Shown in pieces: positions 10,792-19,144 of a DNA stretch of 64,000 nt. The stretch covers positions 1,301,870 to 1,365,869 of the forward strand of contig NZ_WELG01000001.1 in assembly GCF_009184425.1 (NCBI RefSeq), given 5' to 3'. A model generated the notes under the pieces. That model made no database searches, had not been told where the DNA came from, and saw only the letters and a program-made list of their open reading frames with translations. The position numbers and the translations under genes were made by a program. The DNA comes from Flagellimonas olearia (GTDB lineage: Bacteria; Bacteroidota; Bacteroidia; Flavobacteriales; Flavobacteriaceae). How positions within the stretch are numbered: position 1 is the first letter of the stretch; every line of letters begins with the position of its first letter.

Positions 10792-12163
10792 CCAGCTCTG
10801 CAAATTGACCCAAAGCATCCAGCTTGTAGGCATTCTGTTCCCCGGTCACCATATTTTTTACCACAAAGTTGCCATCAAGTAGTTCCTGTTCTCCCAATAG
10901 GATCACATACGGAACCCCTCTTTTGTCGGCATATTTGAATTGCTTCTGCATTTTGGCATCCGTTGGGTACAAATCGGCCCGAAGACCTTCTTTTCGTAGC
11001 CCTGAGACTAATTTTAAAGCCGTCAGACCTTCGTTCTTCCCGAAATTGAGGCAAAGTACATCCAAGGAAGTATCCAAGCTGTCCGGGAAGAGGTTAAATT
11101 CCTCCAAAACCAAATAAATTCGGTCCAACCCGAAGGAAATGCCCACTCCGCTCACATCTTTCAATCCAAAAATACCTGTAAGGTCATCGTAACGGCCACC
11201 GCCACCAATGGAGCCCATCTGGACCCCTTCTGGTGCGGCCACTTCAAAAATGGCCCCTGTGTAATAGTTGAGCCCACGGGCCAAGGTCACATCCAACTGC
11301 AATTGAGCCGATTGTAATCCAATATGTTCAGCGGTGGAAATGATTTCGTCCAACTCTCCCACTCCGACCATACCAACCTCAGAATCGGCCAAGAGGCTGC
11401 GTAGTTGCTCCAACTGTTCCGAAGCGGTACCCGCCATGGAAAACAAGGGCTGCGCCTTTTCAATGGCACTCTCGGAAATGCCCTTTTCCAGCATTTCTTC
11501 CTTGACCTTCTCTTCCCCTATTTTGTCCAATTTATCCAATGCCACGGTGAAATCCACCAACAGGTGTTTGGCCCCAATCACTTCGGCAATGCCGGAAAGA
11601 ATTTTTCGGTTGTTGATTTTGATGGTGGCACCCTTTAATCCCAAATCGGTAAAAACCGCATCGTAGAGCTGCACAAACTCCACCTCTTGCAAAAGGGAGT
11701 TGGCCCCTACCACATCGGCATCGCACTGGTAAAACTCACGAAAACGCCCTTTTTGGGGCCTATCGGCACGCCAAACGGGTTGTATCTGATATCTTTTGAA
11801 TGGAAAATCAATCTCGTTTTGATGCATCACCACATACCGGGCAAAAGGCACGGTTAAGTCGTACCGAAGCGCCTTTTCCGAAATCTTCGGTGTGAGCGAT
11901 GCTGAATTTTTGGAACTATAGGTCACATCGTCCACCTTTGAGATAAAATCCCCGGAGTTCAATATTTTAAAAATCAAGCGGTCCCCCTCATCACCGTACT
12001 TGCCCATCAAGGTATCCGAGTTTTCAAAGGACGGGGTCTCTATGGGCTGGAAACCATAGGTTTCAAAATGCTTTTTTATGGTTTGGATGATATAGCTGCG
12101 CTTGGCCACTTCAGCCGGCGAAAAGTCTCGGGTTCCCTTGGGTATGGATGGTTTTTGTGCCAT
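10775..12163 (-). CDS. hisS: Histidyl-tRNA synthetase
   Basis: 462 residues. Class II synthetase motifs are present: the opening PKGTRDFSPAE, RPQKGRFREFYQCDADVVG (motif 2 region, about residues 135-150), LARGLNYYTGAIFEV (histidine-binding loop) and GSIGGGGRYDDL, with a C-terminal anticodon-binding domain (ADLYPTDAKMQKQFKYADKR). It charges tRNA-His in the cytoplasm. A TATATTTG box lies 20 bases upstream of the ATG on the minus strand. The gene is monocistronic and its 3' end overlaps the Nudix gene by 17 bases. Confidence 0.97.
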   Translation of the reverse strand: MAQKPSIPKGTRDFSPAEVAKRSYIIQTIKKHFETYGFQPIETPSFENSDTLMGKYGDEGDRLIFKILNSGDFISKVDDVTYSSKNSASLTPKISEKALRYDLTVPFARYVVMHQNEIDFPFKRYQIQPVWRADRPQKGRFREFYQCDADVVGANSLLQEVEFVQLYDAVFTDLGLKGATIKINNRKILSGIAEVIGAKHLLVDFTVALDKLDKIGEEKVKEEMLEKGISESAIEKAQPLFSMAGTASEQLEQLRSLLADSEVGMVGVGELDEIISTAEHIGLQSAQLQLDVTLARGLNYYTGAIFEVAAPEGVQMGSIGGGGRYDDLTGIFGLKDVSGVGISFGLDRIYLVLEEFNLFPDSLDTSLDVLCLNFGKNEGLTALKLVSGLRKEGLRADLYPTDAKMQKQFKYADKRGVPYVILLGEQELLDGNFVVKNMVTGEQNAYKLDALGQFAELVKASF

Positions 12164-12182
12164 ATAGTTAAAAATTCTCGTG

Positions 12183-12190
12183 CAAATATA
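12183..12190 (-). promoter_or_regulatory. -7 promoter box (TATATTTG) for hisS
   Basis: On the minus strand the sequence reads TATATTTG, 19 bases before the hisS ATG. No TTG is found at the expected distance. Confidence 0.55.
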
Positions 12191-12223
12191 CGGGGTTTGT
12201 TAAATGTATAGAATGCTTGCGAA

Positions 12224-12304
12224 GTCATTTCGAACGAATGTGAGAAATCTTATCCATTGCGGGTTAGATTTCTCGTCGCTCATACTTCGCTCTGTCGAAA
12301 TGAC
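12224..12304. repeat. Palindromic intergenic repeat, best copy
   Basis: GTCATTTCGA and GAGAAATCT on the left are the exact reverse complements of TCGAAATGAC and AGATTTCTC on the right. Between the paired blocks lie unpaired segments of 8, 15 and 20 bases. It would fold into a long imperfect hairpin on either strand. No open reading frame is inside. Confidence 0.85.
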
Positions 12305-12344
12305 AAGACTAAAATGCCATACTGAATGAAGAGAAGTATCTCAA

Positions 12345-12383
12345 AGATTTCTCATCGCTCATGCTTCGTTCTGCCGAAATGAC
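12345..12383. repeat. Half copy of the palindromic repeat
   Basis: AGATTTCTCATCGCTCATG and CCGAAATGAC match the right half of the copy at 12224-12304 almost base for base; the left half is absent and is replaced by GAAGAGAAGTATCTC, which recurs near 13465. The rest of this gap, to 12542, shows no gene or clear promoter. Confidence 0.75.
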
Positions 12384-12542
12384 GAAGAACGGTAGCCTTC
12401 CCCCAATATCCATTGTTTGAATCCTAGTTCTGACCCAAGCTGCCAATAATTTCCTTCATCCATCAACTCAAATGGGGCATTCGTCAATTTAGGAAGGACA
12501 TCGAGATGGTTTGAGGCTATATTTCAATATAAATCATTCGTT

Positions 12543-13295
12543 ATGAGAACACCACTGCTTATCCTGCTTGCTTTAAGCCTAATTCTTATGTCTTGCTCCG
12601 GTGAAGATGGGGACGTTGGTCCGCAAGGGGAATCCGGGGAAAATGGCTATCACTGCTGGGACACCAACACCAATCGGTCCAATGACCCAGAGGAAGACAC
12701 GAATGACGATGGTGAATGGAACAACTTGGACTGTATTGGAATGGATGGGCTCAATGGCGAAAATGGGATCAATTGTTGGGACTTGGATGCCGATTTTATG
12801 AACGATCCAGAGGAAGACACCAATGAAGATGGCAAATGGGATGTAACCGACTGCCAAGGAGCGGACGGCAACGCCGATGTGCAGAAAATTATTTTGGACC
12901 TTAATGACGCCGATATATATTTTTCCATTCTTGAATTGGCTGTCCCGGAACTTACACCAGAAATTTTACAAGAGTACGTATTACTGTTCCATTTTGAATA
13001 TGTTAGTATAGATGCTAGTTCATATTTACCCCTTCCTGGAGGGCTGGCTCAATGGGATAGAAGCTACAATGTTGCGTTTGCCCCTGGGTTTGTGTATATC
13101 ATAGTTTCAAACTTCGATGGCTCAGATACCGACCCTGGATGGTTGGGTGAATGGGACTTTTTACACATTACCCTTATAAAAATTTCTGCCTTGGAGGACA
13201 AGGGCCAAACAGCGCAAATCCAAAAAGCGCTTATGGAAGCGGACATTGTTATTGAAGATTATAAAGCCCTTTCTCCGTATTTTGGCAAGGAATGA
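12543..13295 (+). CDS. Lipoprotein with collagen-like and cysteine-paired tandem repeats
   Basis: 250 residues. A lipoprotein signal with Cys18 (LILMSCSGEDG) leads into Gly-X-Y-like triplets (GDVGPQGESGENG) and two 40-residue repeats at residues 34-73 and 74-113. Each repeat holds CWD, NDPEEDTN, a calcium-type DxNxDG motif and a second Cys (Cys38/Cys64 and Cys78/Cys104). The remaining 135 residues match no family I know. It is likely tethered to the outer membrane, possibly exposed at the surface. It stands alone between two repeat-rich gaps, so its expression signals are unclear. Function unknown; a structural or adhesive role is only a guess. Confidence 0.8.
   Translation: MRTPLLILLALSLILMSCSGEDGDVGPQGESGENGYHCWDTNTNRSNDPEEDTNDDGEWNNLDCIGMDGLNGENGINCWDLDADFMNDPEEDTNEDGKWDVTDCQGADGNADVQKIILDLNDADIYFSILELAVPELTPEILQEYVLLFHFEYVSIDASSYLPLPGGLAQWDRSYNVAFAPGFVYIIVSNFDGSDTDPGWLGEWDFLHITLIKISALEDKGQTAQIQKALMEADIVIEDYKALSPYFGKE
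12642..12881 (+). repeat. Two 120-base in-frame coding repeats
   Basis: The two 40-codon units match in CWD, NDPEEDTN, DGxW and DC at identical spacing. The shared DNA block GACCCAGAGGAAGACAC differs only slightly between copies, which suggests an internal duplication. Confidence 0.8.
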
Positions 13296-13327
13296 ACCCT
13301 AGTTTAGTTTGCACTTAGTGCATTTAG

Positions 13328-13583
13328 GTTCTCGACTGCGCTCGAACTGATAATTTTAGCGAAGTCGAAGGAGTTGTGGGAAATCTGTTTGATTTTGGGA
13401 TTTCTCGTCCCTCATGCTTCGCTCTGTCAAAATGACAAGACCGATAGCTGATGTGCTGAACGGAGAGAAGTATCCCAAAAAACAATGGTTGAGATTCCTC
13501 AGTCGCGCTGCTTCTTCGGAATGACACAGAAATGCAAAGAGCCCTCTTCTCCCCTGATTTGTTCTCGACTGCGCTCGAACTGA
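13328..13583. repeat. Composite repeat block
   Basis: The block starts and ends with identical copies of GTTCTCGACTGCGCTCGAAC (13328 and 13561), each followed by TGAxAATT. Between them lie GATTTCTCGTCCCTCATGC and CTCTGTCAAAATGAC, which match the right half of the palindromic repeat at 12224-12304, then GAGAGAAGTATCC, also seen near 12331. Together with its edges it fills the 346-base gap between the lipoprotein gene and the DUF6495 gene; I see nothing else there. Confidence 0.75.
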
Positions 13584-13641
13584 CAATTACTCCACATTTC
13601 CTCAGATATCAGATATCTGAAACCAGAAGTCTAGTATCATA

Positions 13642-14112
13642 TCATTCCATAATCTGCTCAAACCACTGATAGAGCTCCCCTTTGGTAATGACAGCACCTT
13701 GTTTGATGAGTTCAAACTTGTCCACATTTTTATCTTCCCCATACGCTTTGGAGGCGGTGAGGTATTCCACAAAATCGGATTGGAAATTCCGTTTGAACCA
13801 ATCAAAGCCCACTTTGGTGCGCAGGTCAATTTCTGGGTTCATGACCTTTACGGACAACAATTTCATTTCCTTTTCGGTCAAGTGGAACAGGTGCATGTGC
13901 ATTTCGGACACATTTTCCAAATACTCCACCTTATTGAGCACCCCTTCCCATATCAAATCGCTAAAGACATCGATTTCCTCTTCGGCCACTTCGGGTTTTT
14001 CCGCTTTTAGGGTATTCCATTCCTCTGCGGTTATGGATTGGGTGGCCAAAAAATTGATGAACTCCGGATGCAATTCTTCCAACTGCTCTTTTGTAAGTCT
14101 TTTATACTTCAT
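13642..14112 (-). CDS. DUF6495 family protein
   Basis: 156 residues from MKYKRLTKEQLEELHPEF, an acidic, soluble protein rich in Glu and Leu with no signal peptide. I recall this opening as the flavobacterial DUF6495 family; function unknown. The frame is open for 23 more codons upstream, but that stretch runs through a promoter box and the rplI terminator, so the internal Met is chosen. The box TATTTTTG at 14117-14124 ends only 4 bases before the ATG, which suggests a leaderless or nearly leaderless mRNA. It lies downstream of the ribosomal operon but has its own promoter. Confidence 0.78.
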   Translation of the reverse strand: MKYKRLTKEQLEELHPEFINFLATQSITAEEWNTLKAEKPEVAEEEIDVFSDLIWEGVLNKVEYLENVSEMHMHLFHLTEKEMKLLSVKVMNPEIDLRTKVGFDWFKRNFQSDFVEYLTASKAYGEDKNVDKFELIKQGAVITKGELYQWFEQIME

Positions 14113-14116
14113 ACCA

Positions 14117-14124
14117 CAAAAATA
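14117..14124 (-). promoter_or_regulatory. -7 promoter box (TATTTTTG) abutting the DUF6495 start
   Basis: On the minus strand TATTTTTG is followed by TGGT and the ATG. In Bacteroidota transcription starts a few bases after this box, so the mRNA would begin at or near the start codon. Confidence 0.55.
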
Positions 14125-14153
14125 AAAGGCTTTATTAAAACTTGGTAGTAGGT

Positions 14154-14188
14154 AAAACAAAAAGAGGGCTATGCTTTGCATAGCCCTC
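14154..14188 (-). terminator. Terminator of the rpsF-rpsR-rplI operon
   Basis: GAGGGCTATG and CATAGCCCTC form a perfect 10-base stem with a 5-base loop. Read on the minus strand it is followed by TTTTTGTTTT, 23 bases after the rplI stop. Confidence 0.9.
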
Positions 14189-14211
14189 CAGTATTATTGG
14201 CTGAAATCAGC

Positions 14212-14664
14212 TTATTTGGCTTCAGCGATCACTTCAAAAGGAAAATCAACAATAACTTCACGGTGAAGTCTGATGATGGCATCATAAGGTCCAACCCTTT
14301 TGATGGCCCCTCCTTTGATACTGATGAATTTTCTATCGATTTGATGACCTTCTTTTTCCAAAGCGGCGGCCAAATCAATATTGCTGACGGAACCGAACAA
14401 TTTATCACCGGCACCTGCTTTTGCAGCGATGCGGATTTCCAATTGTTTAAGCGCTTCGGCAACTTTAGCGGCCTCGTCAATTATCTTTTTCTCTTTATGA
14501 GCTCTTTGCTTAAGGTTTTCGGCCAAAACTTTTTTGGCAGATGGAGTAGCCAATGAGGCCAAACCTTGAGGGATCAAAAAGTTTCTTCCGTAACCGTTCT
14601 TTACGGTAACGATATCATCCTTAAATCCCAAATCCTGTACATCTTCTTTTAGAATAAGTTCCAT
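14212..14664 (-). CDS. rplI: Ribosomal protein L9
   Basis: 150 residues, normal length. The start MELILKEDVQDLGFKDDIV and the loop VKNGYGRNFLIPQGLA are the L9 signature; a long central helix follows and a C-terminal RNA-binding domain ends in VDFPFEVIAEAK. It is a 50S subunit protein at the base of the L1 stalk. It is the last gene of the rpsF-rpsR-rplI operon, 14 bases after rpsR, and a terminator follows directly. Confidence 0.97.
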   Translation of the reverse strand: MELILKEDVQDLGFKDDIVTVKNGYGRNFLIPQGLASLATPSAKKVLAENLKQRAHKEKKIIDEAAKVAEALKQLEIRIAAKAGAGDKLFGSVSNIDLAAALEKEGHQIDRKFISIKGGAIKRVGPYDAIIRLHREVIVDFPFEVIAEAK

Positions 14665-14678
14665 TCTTCGGTATTTTT

Positions 14679-14975
14679 TTATTTCAACATATCGCCAACG
14701 TACGGCATTAACGCTAGGTGACGGGCACGTTTCACGGCCTGGGCCACTTTTCTTTGGTATTTCAAGGAAGTACCTGTAAGTCTTCTAGGAAGAAGTTTTC
14801 CTTGCTCATTTACCAATTTCATCAAGAAATCCGGGTCTTTGTAATCAATGTACTTAATACCTGATTTTTTGAACCTACAGTATTTCTTTTGCTTGCTGGT
14901 CTCAATGTTAAGAGGGGTCAAATATCTGATTTCCCCGTCTTTCTTTGCTTTTGCCTGTTGCTCTATAGATGCCAT
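14679..14975 (-). CDS. rpsR: Ribosomal protein S18
   Basis: 98 residues. The conserved core is clear: [17 protein letters not shown], then [20 protein letters not shown] and [14 protein letters not shown]18 binds S6 on the 30S platform, and its gene follows rpsF by 4 bases, as in most bacteria. The N-terminal extension of about 25 residues ([20 protein letters not shown]) is somewhat longer than in E. coli. Confidence 0.97.
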   Translation of the reverse strand: MASIEQQAKAKKDGEIRYLTPLNIETSKQKKYCRFKKSGIKYIDYKDPDFLMKLVNEQGKLLPRRLTGTSLKYQRKVAQAVKRARHLALMPYVGDMLK

Positions 14976-14979
14976 AACC

Positions 14980-15318
14980 CTATGCGTTTGCTTTTAATTT
15001 GGTTCTTCTTTTCTCGGCCCAAGCAATGGCATGCTTGTCCAATTTAACGGTCAAGAAACGCATAACGCGCTCGTCTCTCCTAAATTCCAACTCGTACGGG
15101 CCGATAGCCTCTCCAGGAGCTTGGAATTCGAACAAGTGGTAAAAACCACTTTTCTTGTGCTGAATGGGATAGGCCAACTTTTTAAGTCCCCAATTTTCCT
15201 TGGAGACCATTTTGGCACCATTCTTAATCAAGAAATCCTCAAATTTCTTGACTGTTTCCTCTATCTGTGTTTCAGACAGAACGGGATTCAAAATGAAAAC
15301 AGTTTCGTAATGGTTCAT
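14980..15318 (-). CDS. rpsF: Ribosomal protein S6
   Basis: 112 residues. The start [20 protein letters not shown] and the stretches [20 protein letters not shown] and [17 protein letters not shown] define S6, which pairs with S18 on the 30S platform. It is the first gene of the operon. A strong promoter of the Bacteroidota type lies 24 bases upstream. The short leader leaves little room for an S6:S18 autoregulatory RNA structure. Confidence 0.97.
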   Translation of the reverse strand: MNHYETVFILNPVLSETQIEETVKKFEDFLIKNGAKMVSKENWGLKKLAYPIQHKKSGFYHLFEFQAPGEAIGPYELEFRRDERVMRFLTVKLDKHAIAWAEKRRTKLKANA

Positions 15319-15341
15319 TATAATATATTTTTAAAGGAGCG

Positions 15342-15372
15342 CAAAATTAGTAATATTTCTTTCTCCCTGCAA
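15342..15372 (-). promoter_or_regulatory. Promoter of the rpsF operon (TTG-N20-TAATTTTG)
   Basis: On the minus strand TTG at 15370-15372 and TAATTTTG at 15342-15349 are separated by 20 bases, an exact match to the flavobacterial TTG-N17-23-TAnnTTTG layout. This is one of the best promoters in the window. Confidence 0.75.
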
Positions 15373-15555
15373 GAAAAGCTAAAAAACTTCGTTTAAATCC
15401 CAAGAGTTATTAACAAAAAAGAACCCAATAAACCTACGTATCGTATATGGCAATATACACAACAAAATAGACCATGTTTACATCTTTTGTTGCTGTTAAA
15501 CGTGTTTTTTGTGTAATTTGCCGATGATTTAAAACCCTACAAATCACCCCATTCT

Positions 15556-16248
15556 ATGAAATTAAAAAGTATAATTGTAGACGATTCCTCGATGCAACGG
15601 ATGGCCGTTGCAAAGTTGGTCAACAATCATCCACATCTTGCTTTGGTTGCGGAGTACAGCAACGCCATTGAAGCAAAAAATGGCCTAAAGAACCACGAAA
15701 TCGACCTTATCTTCCTAGATGTTGAAATGCCGATCATTAGTGGTTTTGACCTTTTAGAGGCCCTAGAGAACCCACCACAGGTTATTTTGATCACGGGAAA
15801 ACCTGACTATGCCCTTAAGGCATTTGATTATGATGTTACCGATTATCTTCACAAACCCATCACACTTGCGCGTTTTGAAGCTTCTGTAAAAAGAGCAGTG
15901 GCCAAATATGAGCAAATGAACCGTGTAGATGAGGATGAAGAGCACATCTTTGTGAAAAGCAACCTTAAAAAGCGTAAGGTTATCTTAAACGACATTAAAT
16001 GGATAGAAGCCCTTGGCGATTACATTAAATTGGTGACCGATGAGGCCAATATCGTAATCCTATCCACCATGAAATCTTTCGAAAAGCAATTGCCGCCCGA
16101 AAAATTTCTGAGAATCCATAAATCCTATATCGTGAATCTGGAGAAGATTGAAAAATTCAACAGTAAGAATGTTGAAGTGGGGGGCAGACAGATTCCTTTG
16201 AGTAGAAACAAAAAGACTGAATTGGCAGAAGCACTAGCCAACGTATAA
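15556..16248 (+). CDS. LytTR-family response regulator
   Basis: 230 residues. The receiver domain (1-120) has the acidic pair Asp9-Asp10, phospho-acceptor Asp55 in LIFLDVEMP and Lys100 in DYLHKPI. A LytTR DNA-binding domain fills about residues 130-228 (IKWIEALGDYIKLV, FLRIHKSYIVNLEKI, GGRQIPLSRNKK). It should bind DNA when phosphorylated. No histidine kinase lies beside it, so its partner is elsewhere. It is read divergently from the ribosomal operon and its stop abuts the end of convergent priA with no spare base. Target genes are unknown. Confidence 0.92.
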   Translation: MKLKSIIVDDSSMQRMAVAKLVNNHPHLALVAEYSNAIEAKNGLKNHEIDLIFLDVEMPIISGFDLLEALENPPQVILITGKPDYALKAFDYDVTDYLHKPITLARFEASVKRAVAKYEQMNRVDEDEEHIFVKSNLKKRKVILNDIKWIEALGDYIKLVTDEANIVILSTMKSFEKQLPPEKFLRIHKSYIVNLEKIEKFNSKNVEVGGRQIPLSRNKKTELAEALANV

Positions 16249-18705
16249 CTAAATGTGGTCCACATTGTAGACCAGTCTTACACTTTTATACTTGGAAATA
16301 GCATTAAAGGATTTCTCAATTCTTTTAATGCTATTTTTTGTTTGTACCAACGACTGTTGCCTGGGTATCTTGATGAGAATGTTTTTAAGATAATCCCTTC
16401 GAATACGTGCTACCGGGGGATACTCTGGACCTAAGATGTCCTGCCCCAACACGTTTCTGAGAGAACCTGCCAGCCAACTGGCGGCCTCGTTCAGCTTATT
16501 GAAATCCCTATCCTTTAAAGTGATTTTGACAATACGCACCAAAGGTGGGTATTTAAACTGCTCCCGCTCGTAATACTGCTCCGAGAACATCTTCTTATAA
16601 TCATTTGTGGTGACTTGTTGCAATATTTGGTGATAAGGATTATACGTCTGTATGAGCACTTTGCCTCTTTTTTGGGTCCGCCCTGCCCTTCCTGCCACCT
16701 GGGTAAGCATTTGAAAACTACGTTCATGGGCCCTGTAATCCGGAAAGTTCAACATAGAATCCGCATTCATGATCCCCACCAAGCTCACATTTCTAAAATC
16801 GAGCCCTTTGGTGACCATTTGGGTTCCCACCAAAATATCCATCTCTTGATTTTCAAAGGCCGAGATAATCTTTTCATACGCGTACTTTCCCCTAGTGGTA
16901 TCCAAATCCATTCGCCCTACGGCCACATCAGGGAAAAGATGGTTGAGCTCTTCCTGAATCTGCTCTGTACCAAATCCCTTATTGTCTAAAGTGGCACTGC
17001 CGCACGCCAAACAGGCTTGCTGCAACGCCATGTGGTAGCCACAATAATGGCAGCGAAGCTGATTTCTCCGCTGGTGATACGTTAGACTCACATCACAATT
17101 GGGACATTGCGCCACATGGCCGCAGGTGGTACACTCCACCACTGGGGCAAATCCCCTACGGTTTTGGAAGAGGATTACCTGCTCTCCCTCCTCCAAAGTC
17201 TCTGAAATGGCTTTGAGCAGCACTTCTGAAAAATGCCCCTTCATCCGCTTCTTTCGGGTCGCCTCCTTGATATCCACCAAACTGATGTCCGGCATGAGCA
17301 CATTGCCATAGCGATATTGGATGGAAGCATATCCATATTTTCCTTTTTTGGCATTGTCCATACTCTCTATACTGGGCGTAGCCGACCCCAGAACAATATG
17401 GGACCCATGAAGGGAAGCCAACACAACGGCCGCGTCTCGGGCATGGTACCGTGGAGCGGGATCAAACTGTTTAAAGGAGCTTTCGTGCTCTTCATCCACC
17501 ACCACCAATCCCAAATTGGAAAACGGCAAAAACAGGGAAGAACGGGCGCCAATGACAATTTGCGCTTTTTCCGCATTGGCCAATACATTGTTCCAGACCT
17601 CCACCCGTTCGTGAATGCTGTATTTGGAATGATAAACGGACACTTTATGTCCAAAATAATGTCGCAACCTATTGATCAATTGCGAGGTCAGTGCAATCTC
17701 GGGCAACAGATATAGAGCCTGTTTGCCCTCTTCCAAACATTCTTGGATGAGTTTTACATACACTTCGGTCTTTCCAGAAGAAGTGACGCCATGCAAAAGG
17801 ACAGCTTTGCCCTCTGAAAAACCAGCTCGAATGGTTTCCAAGGCCTTGGCCTGATGTTCATTCAGGAGCATATGTTGGGATTCTTCCGATTGGCCGTCAA
17901 AATTCACCCGATCAGTCTGGATATGGTATTCCTTTAATACCTCCTTATCAATTAGAGTTTTAATGACTGCCCGCGAACTGCCACTCTCTTTTTCCAAATC
18001 GGCTATGGGGATAGGCTTCTTGGTTTTGGCCTGTATTTGAAACAGGGACAACACCACCTGACTCTGTTTGGGCGCCCGGGTCAGCTCATTTAACAACTGC
18101 TCCAATTGGGTCTCGTCATCATAGGTTTCGGAAAGCTTGACATATCGTACCAGTTTCGGTTTATACTGCTCGTACAGTTCTTCTTTTTGGAGCACCCCCC
18201 CTTTATGCACCAGTCCATTGATGAGTTTCAGGACATTTTTTTTGTCCACAATATCACTTACCTCGGATATTGTCAATGCGGTCCGGTGTTGCAGCGCCTC
18301 ATACACCAGAAACTCATCGTCACCCAATTGCATTTCATCAATCTGGACGTCTTTGTTGGGCATGACCAAGGTCTCGCTTTCCAGCAAAAAAGCGCTGGGC
18401 AGGGCACTTCGTACCACCTCACCCAAGGTGCACATATAGTACTGTGCCATCCATTGCCAATGTTTCAATTGAATTGCATTGACCAAGGGGTTTTCATCCA
18501 AAATCTGATAGATTTCTTTAGCCTCGTAGGCCATAGGAGCATTGGTGTGGACTTGATAGGCCAAAGCCGTATATATCTTGGATTTCCCGAAGGGAACGGC
18601 CACACGCATCCCTGGCTGCAGAAAATCCGCCTCCTCTTGTGTGATCTTATAGGTAAAAAGTCGTTCCAAAGGAATAGGTAGGACGACATCCAAAAAATAC
18701 TCCAT
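16249..18705 (-). CDS. priA: Primosomal protein N', replication restart helicase
   Basis: 818 residues. The N-terminal fork-binding domain (ending near residue 105) is followed by a superfamily 2 helicase with Walker A GVTSSGKTEVY near residue 310, the DEEH box (VVVDEEHESSFKQFDP) and QVAGRAGR motif VI. Between the helicase lobes, eight Cys in CxxC pairs (CTTCGHVAQCPNC, CHYCG, CLACG) bind two zinc ions. PriA reloads the replisome at stalled forks. The DUF2147 gene ends 4 bases upstream, so the two may share a transcript. It is somewhat longer than E. coli PriA (732) because of insertions before the helicase. Confidence 0.96.
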   Translation of the reverse strand: MEYFLDVVLPIPLERLFTYKITQEEADFLQPGMRVAVPFGKSKIYTALAYQVHTNAPMAYEAKEIYQILDENPLVNAIQLKHWQWMAQYYMCTLGEVVRSALPSAFLLESETLVMPNKDVQIDEMQLGDDEFLVYEALQHRTALTISEVSDIVDKKNVLKLINGLVHKGGVLQKEELYEQYKPKLVRYVKLSETYDDETQLEQLLNELTRAPKQSQVVLSLFQIQAKTKKPIPIADLEKESGSSRAVIKTLIDKEVLKEYHIQTDRVNFDGQSEESQHMLLNEHQAKALETIRAGFSEGKAVLLHGVTSSGKTEVYVKLIQECLEEGKQALYLLPEIALTSQLINRLRHYFGHKVSVYHSKYSIHERVEVWNNVLANAEKAQIVIGARSSLFLPFSNLGLVVVDEEHESSFKQFDPAPRYHARDAAVVLASLHGSHIVLGSATPSIESMDNAKKGKYGYASIQYRYGNVLMPDISLVDIKEATRKKRMKGHFSEVLLKAISETLEEGEQVILFQNRRGFAPVVECTTCGHVAQCPNCDVSLTYHQRRNQLRCHYCGYHMALQQACLACGSATLDNKGFGTEQIQEELNHLFPDVAVGRMDLDTTRGKYAYEKIISAFENQEMDILVGTQMVTKGLDFRNVSLVGIMNADSMLNFPDYRAHERSFQMLTQVAGRAGRTQKRGKVLIQTYNPYHQILQQVTTNDYKKMFSEQYYEREQFKYPPLVRIVKITLKDRDFNKLNEAASWLAGSLRNVLGQDILGPEYPPVARIRRDYLKNILIKIPRQQSLVQTKNSIKRIEKSFNAISKYKSVRLVYNVDHI

Positions 18706-18709
18706 ACAC

Positions 18710-19144
18710 TTATTCTTCCTTTACCCGATGCCACGTCTGGGTCCTGTATAAAAATGCCAAATAGCCCCTGACCATTAATTTATCCATATCCTCCGGATGG
18801 AGCCACAATTTTCCCCTGAAGGTCATTCCGTGTTCAGGGTCCAACATATTCGTGCCCTTATACTCATCCTTATCGTTCTTTATAAGGTTTTGAAAAATCT
18901 TCATCCCCAATACGGGTTGGTTCTTGAACTTCCCCTTACACTTGGTACAGAGCGCATTTTTCTTCCCTTTTTCCAAAATATCGATGATTCTCGCCTGCAA
19001 CATCCCATTTTCGCGATAAATCTCCACAATGGCCTTTGTAGCCCCACTTCGGTCGTCCACCGTCTTCCATTTTCCGAATACGGATTGGGACCACATGTTC
19101 TGGAAAGCCAATACGGTCAAAACAAAAAAACATTTATGGAACAT
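18710..19144 (-). CDS. DUF2147 domain secreted protein
   Basis: 144 residues from MFHKCFFVLTVLAFQ, a signal peptide ending near MWSQ. The mature part shows the DUF2147 pattern: FGKWKTVDDRSGATKAIVEI, a CTKC pair, GMKIFQNL and a lipocalin-like strand order ending LYRTQTWHRV. Members are small periplasmic or surface proteins of unknown function. A start five codons earlier is possible; both overlap the end of the YihY gene (by 11 or 26 bases), which suggests translational coupling. Confidence 0.82.
   Translation of the reverse strand: MFHKCFFVLTVLAFQNMWSQSVFGKWKTVDDRSGATKAIVEIYRENGMLQARIIDILEKGKKNALCTKCKGKFKNQPVLGMKIFQNLIKNDKDEYKGTNMLDPEHGMTFRGKLWLHPEDMDKLMVRGYLAFLYRTQTWHRVKEE

Noticed and set aside
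12224-13583. CRISPR array or insertion sequence
   Set aside because: Repeat spacing is irregular, copies are palindromic and partial, and there is no transposase or cas gene.
14113-14181. Longer start for the DUF6495 protein
   Set aside because: The extra 23 codons run through the rplI terminator and a promoter box, and the family begins at MKYKRLTKEQ.
15319-15341. S6:S18 autoregulatory leader RNA upstream of rpsF
   Set aside because: The leader between the promoter and the start codon is only about 20 bases, too short for the known motif.
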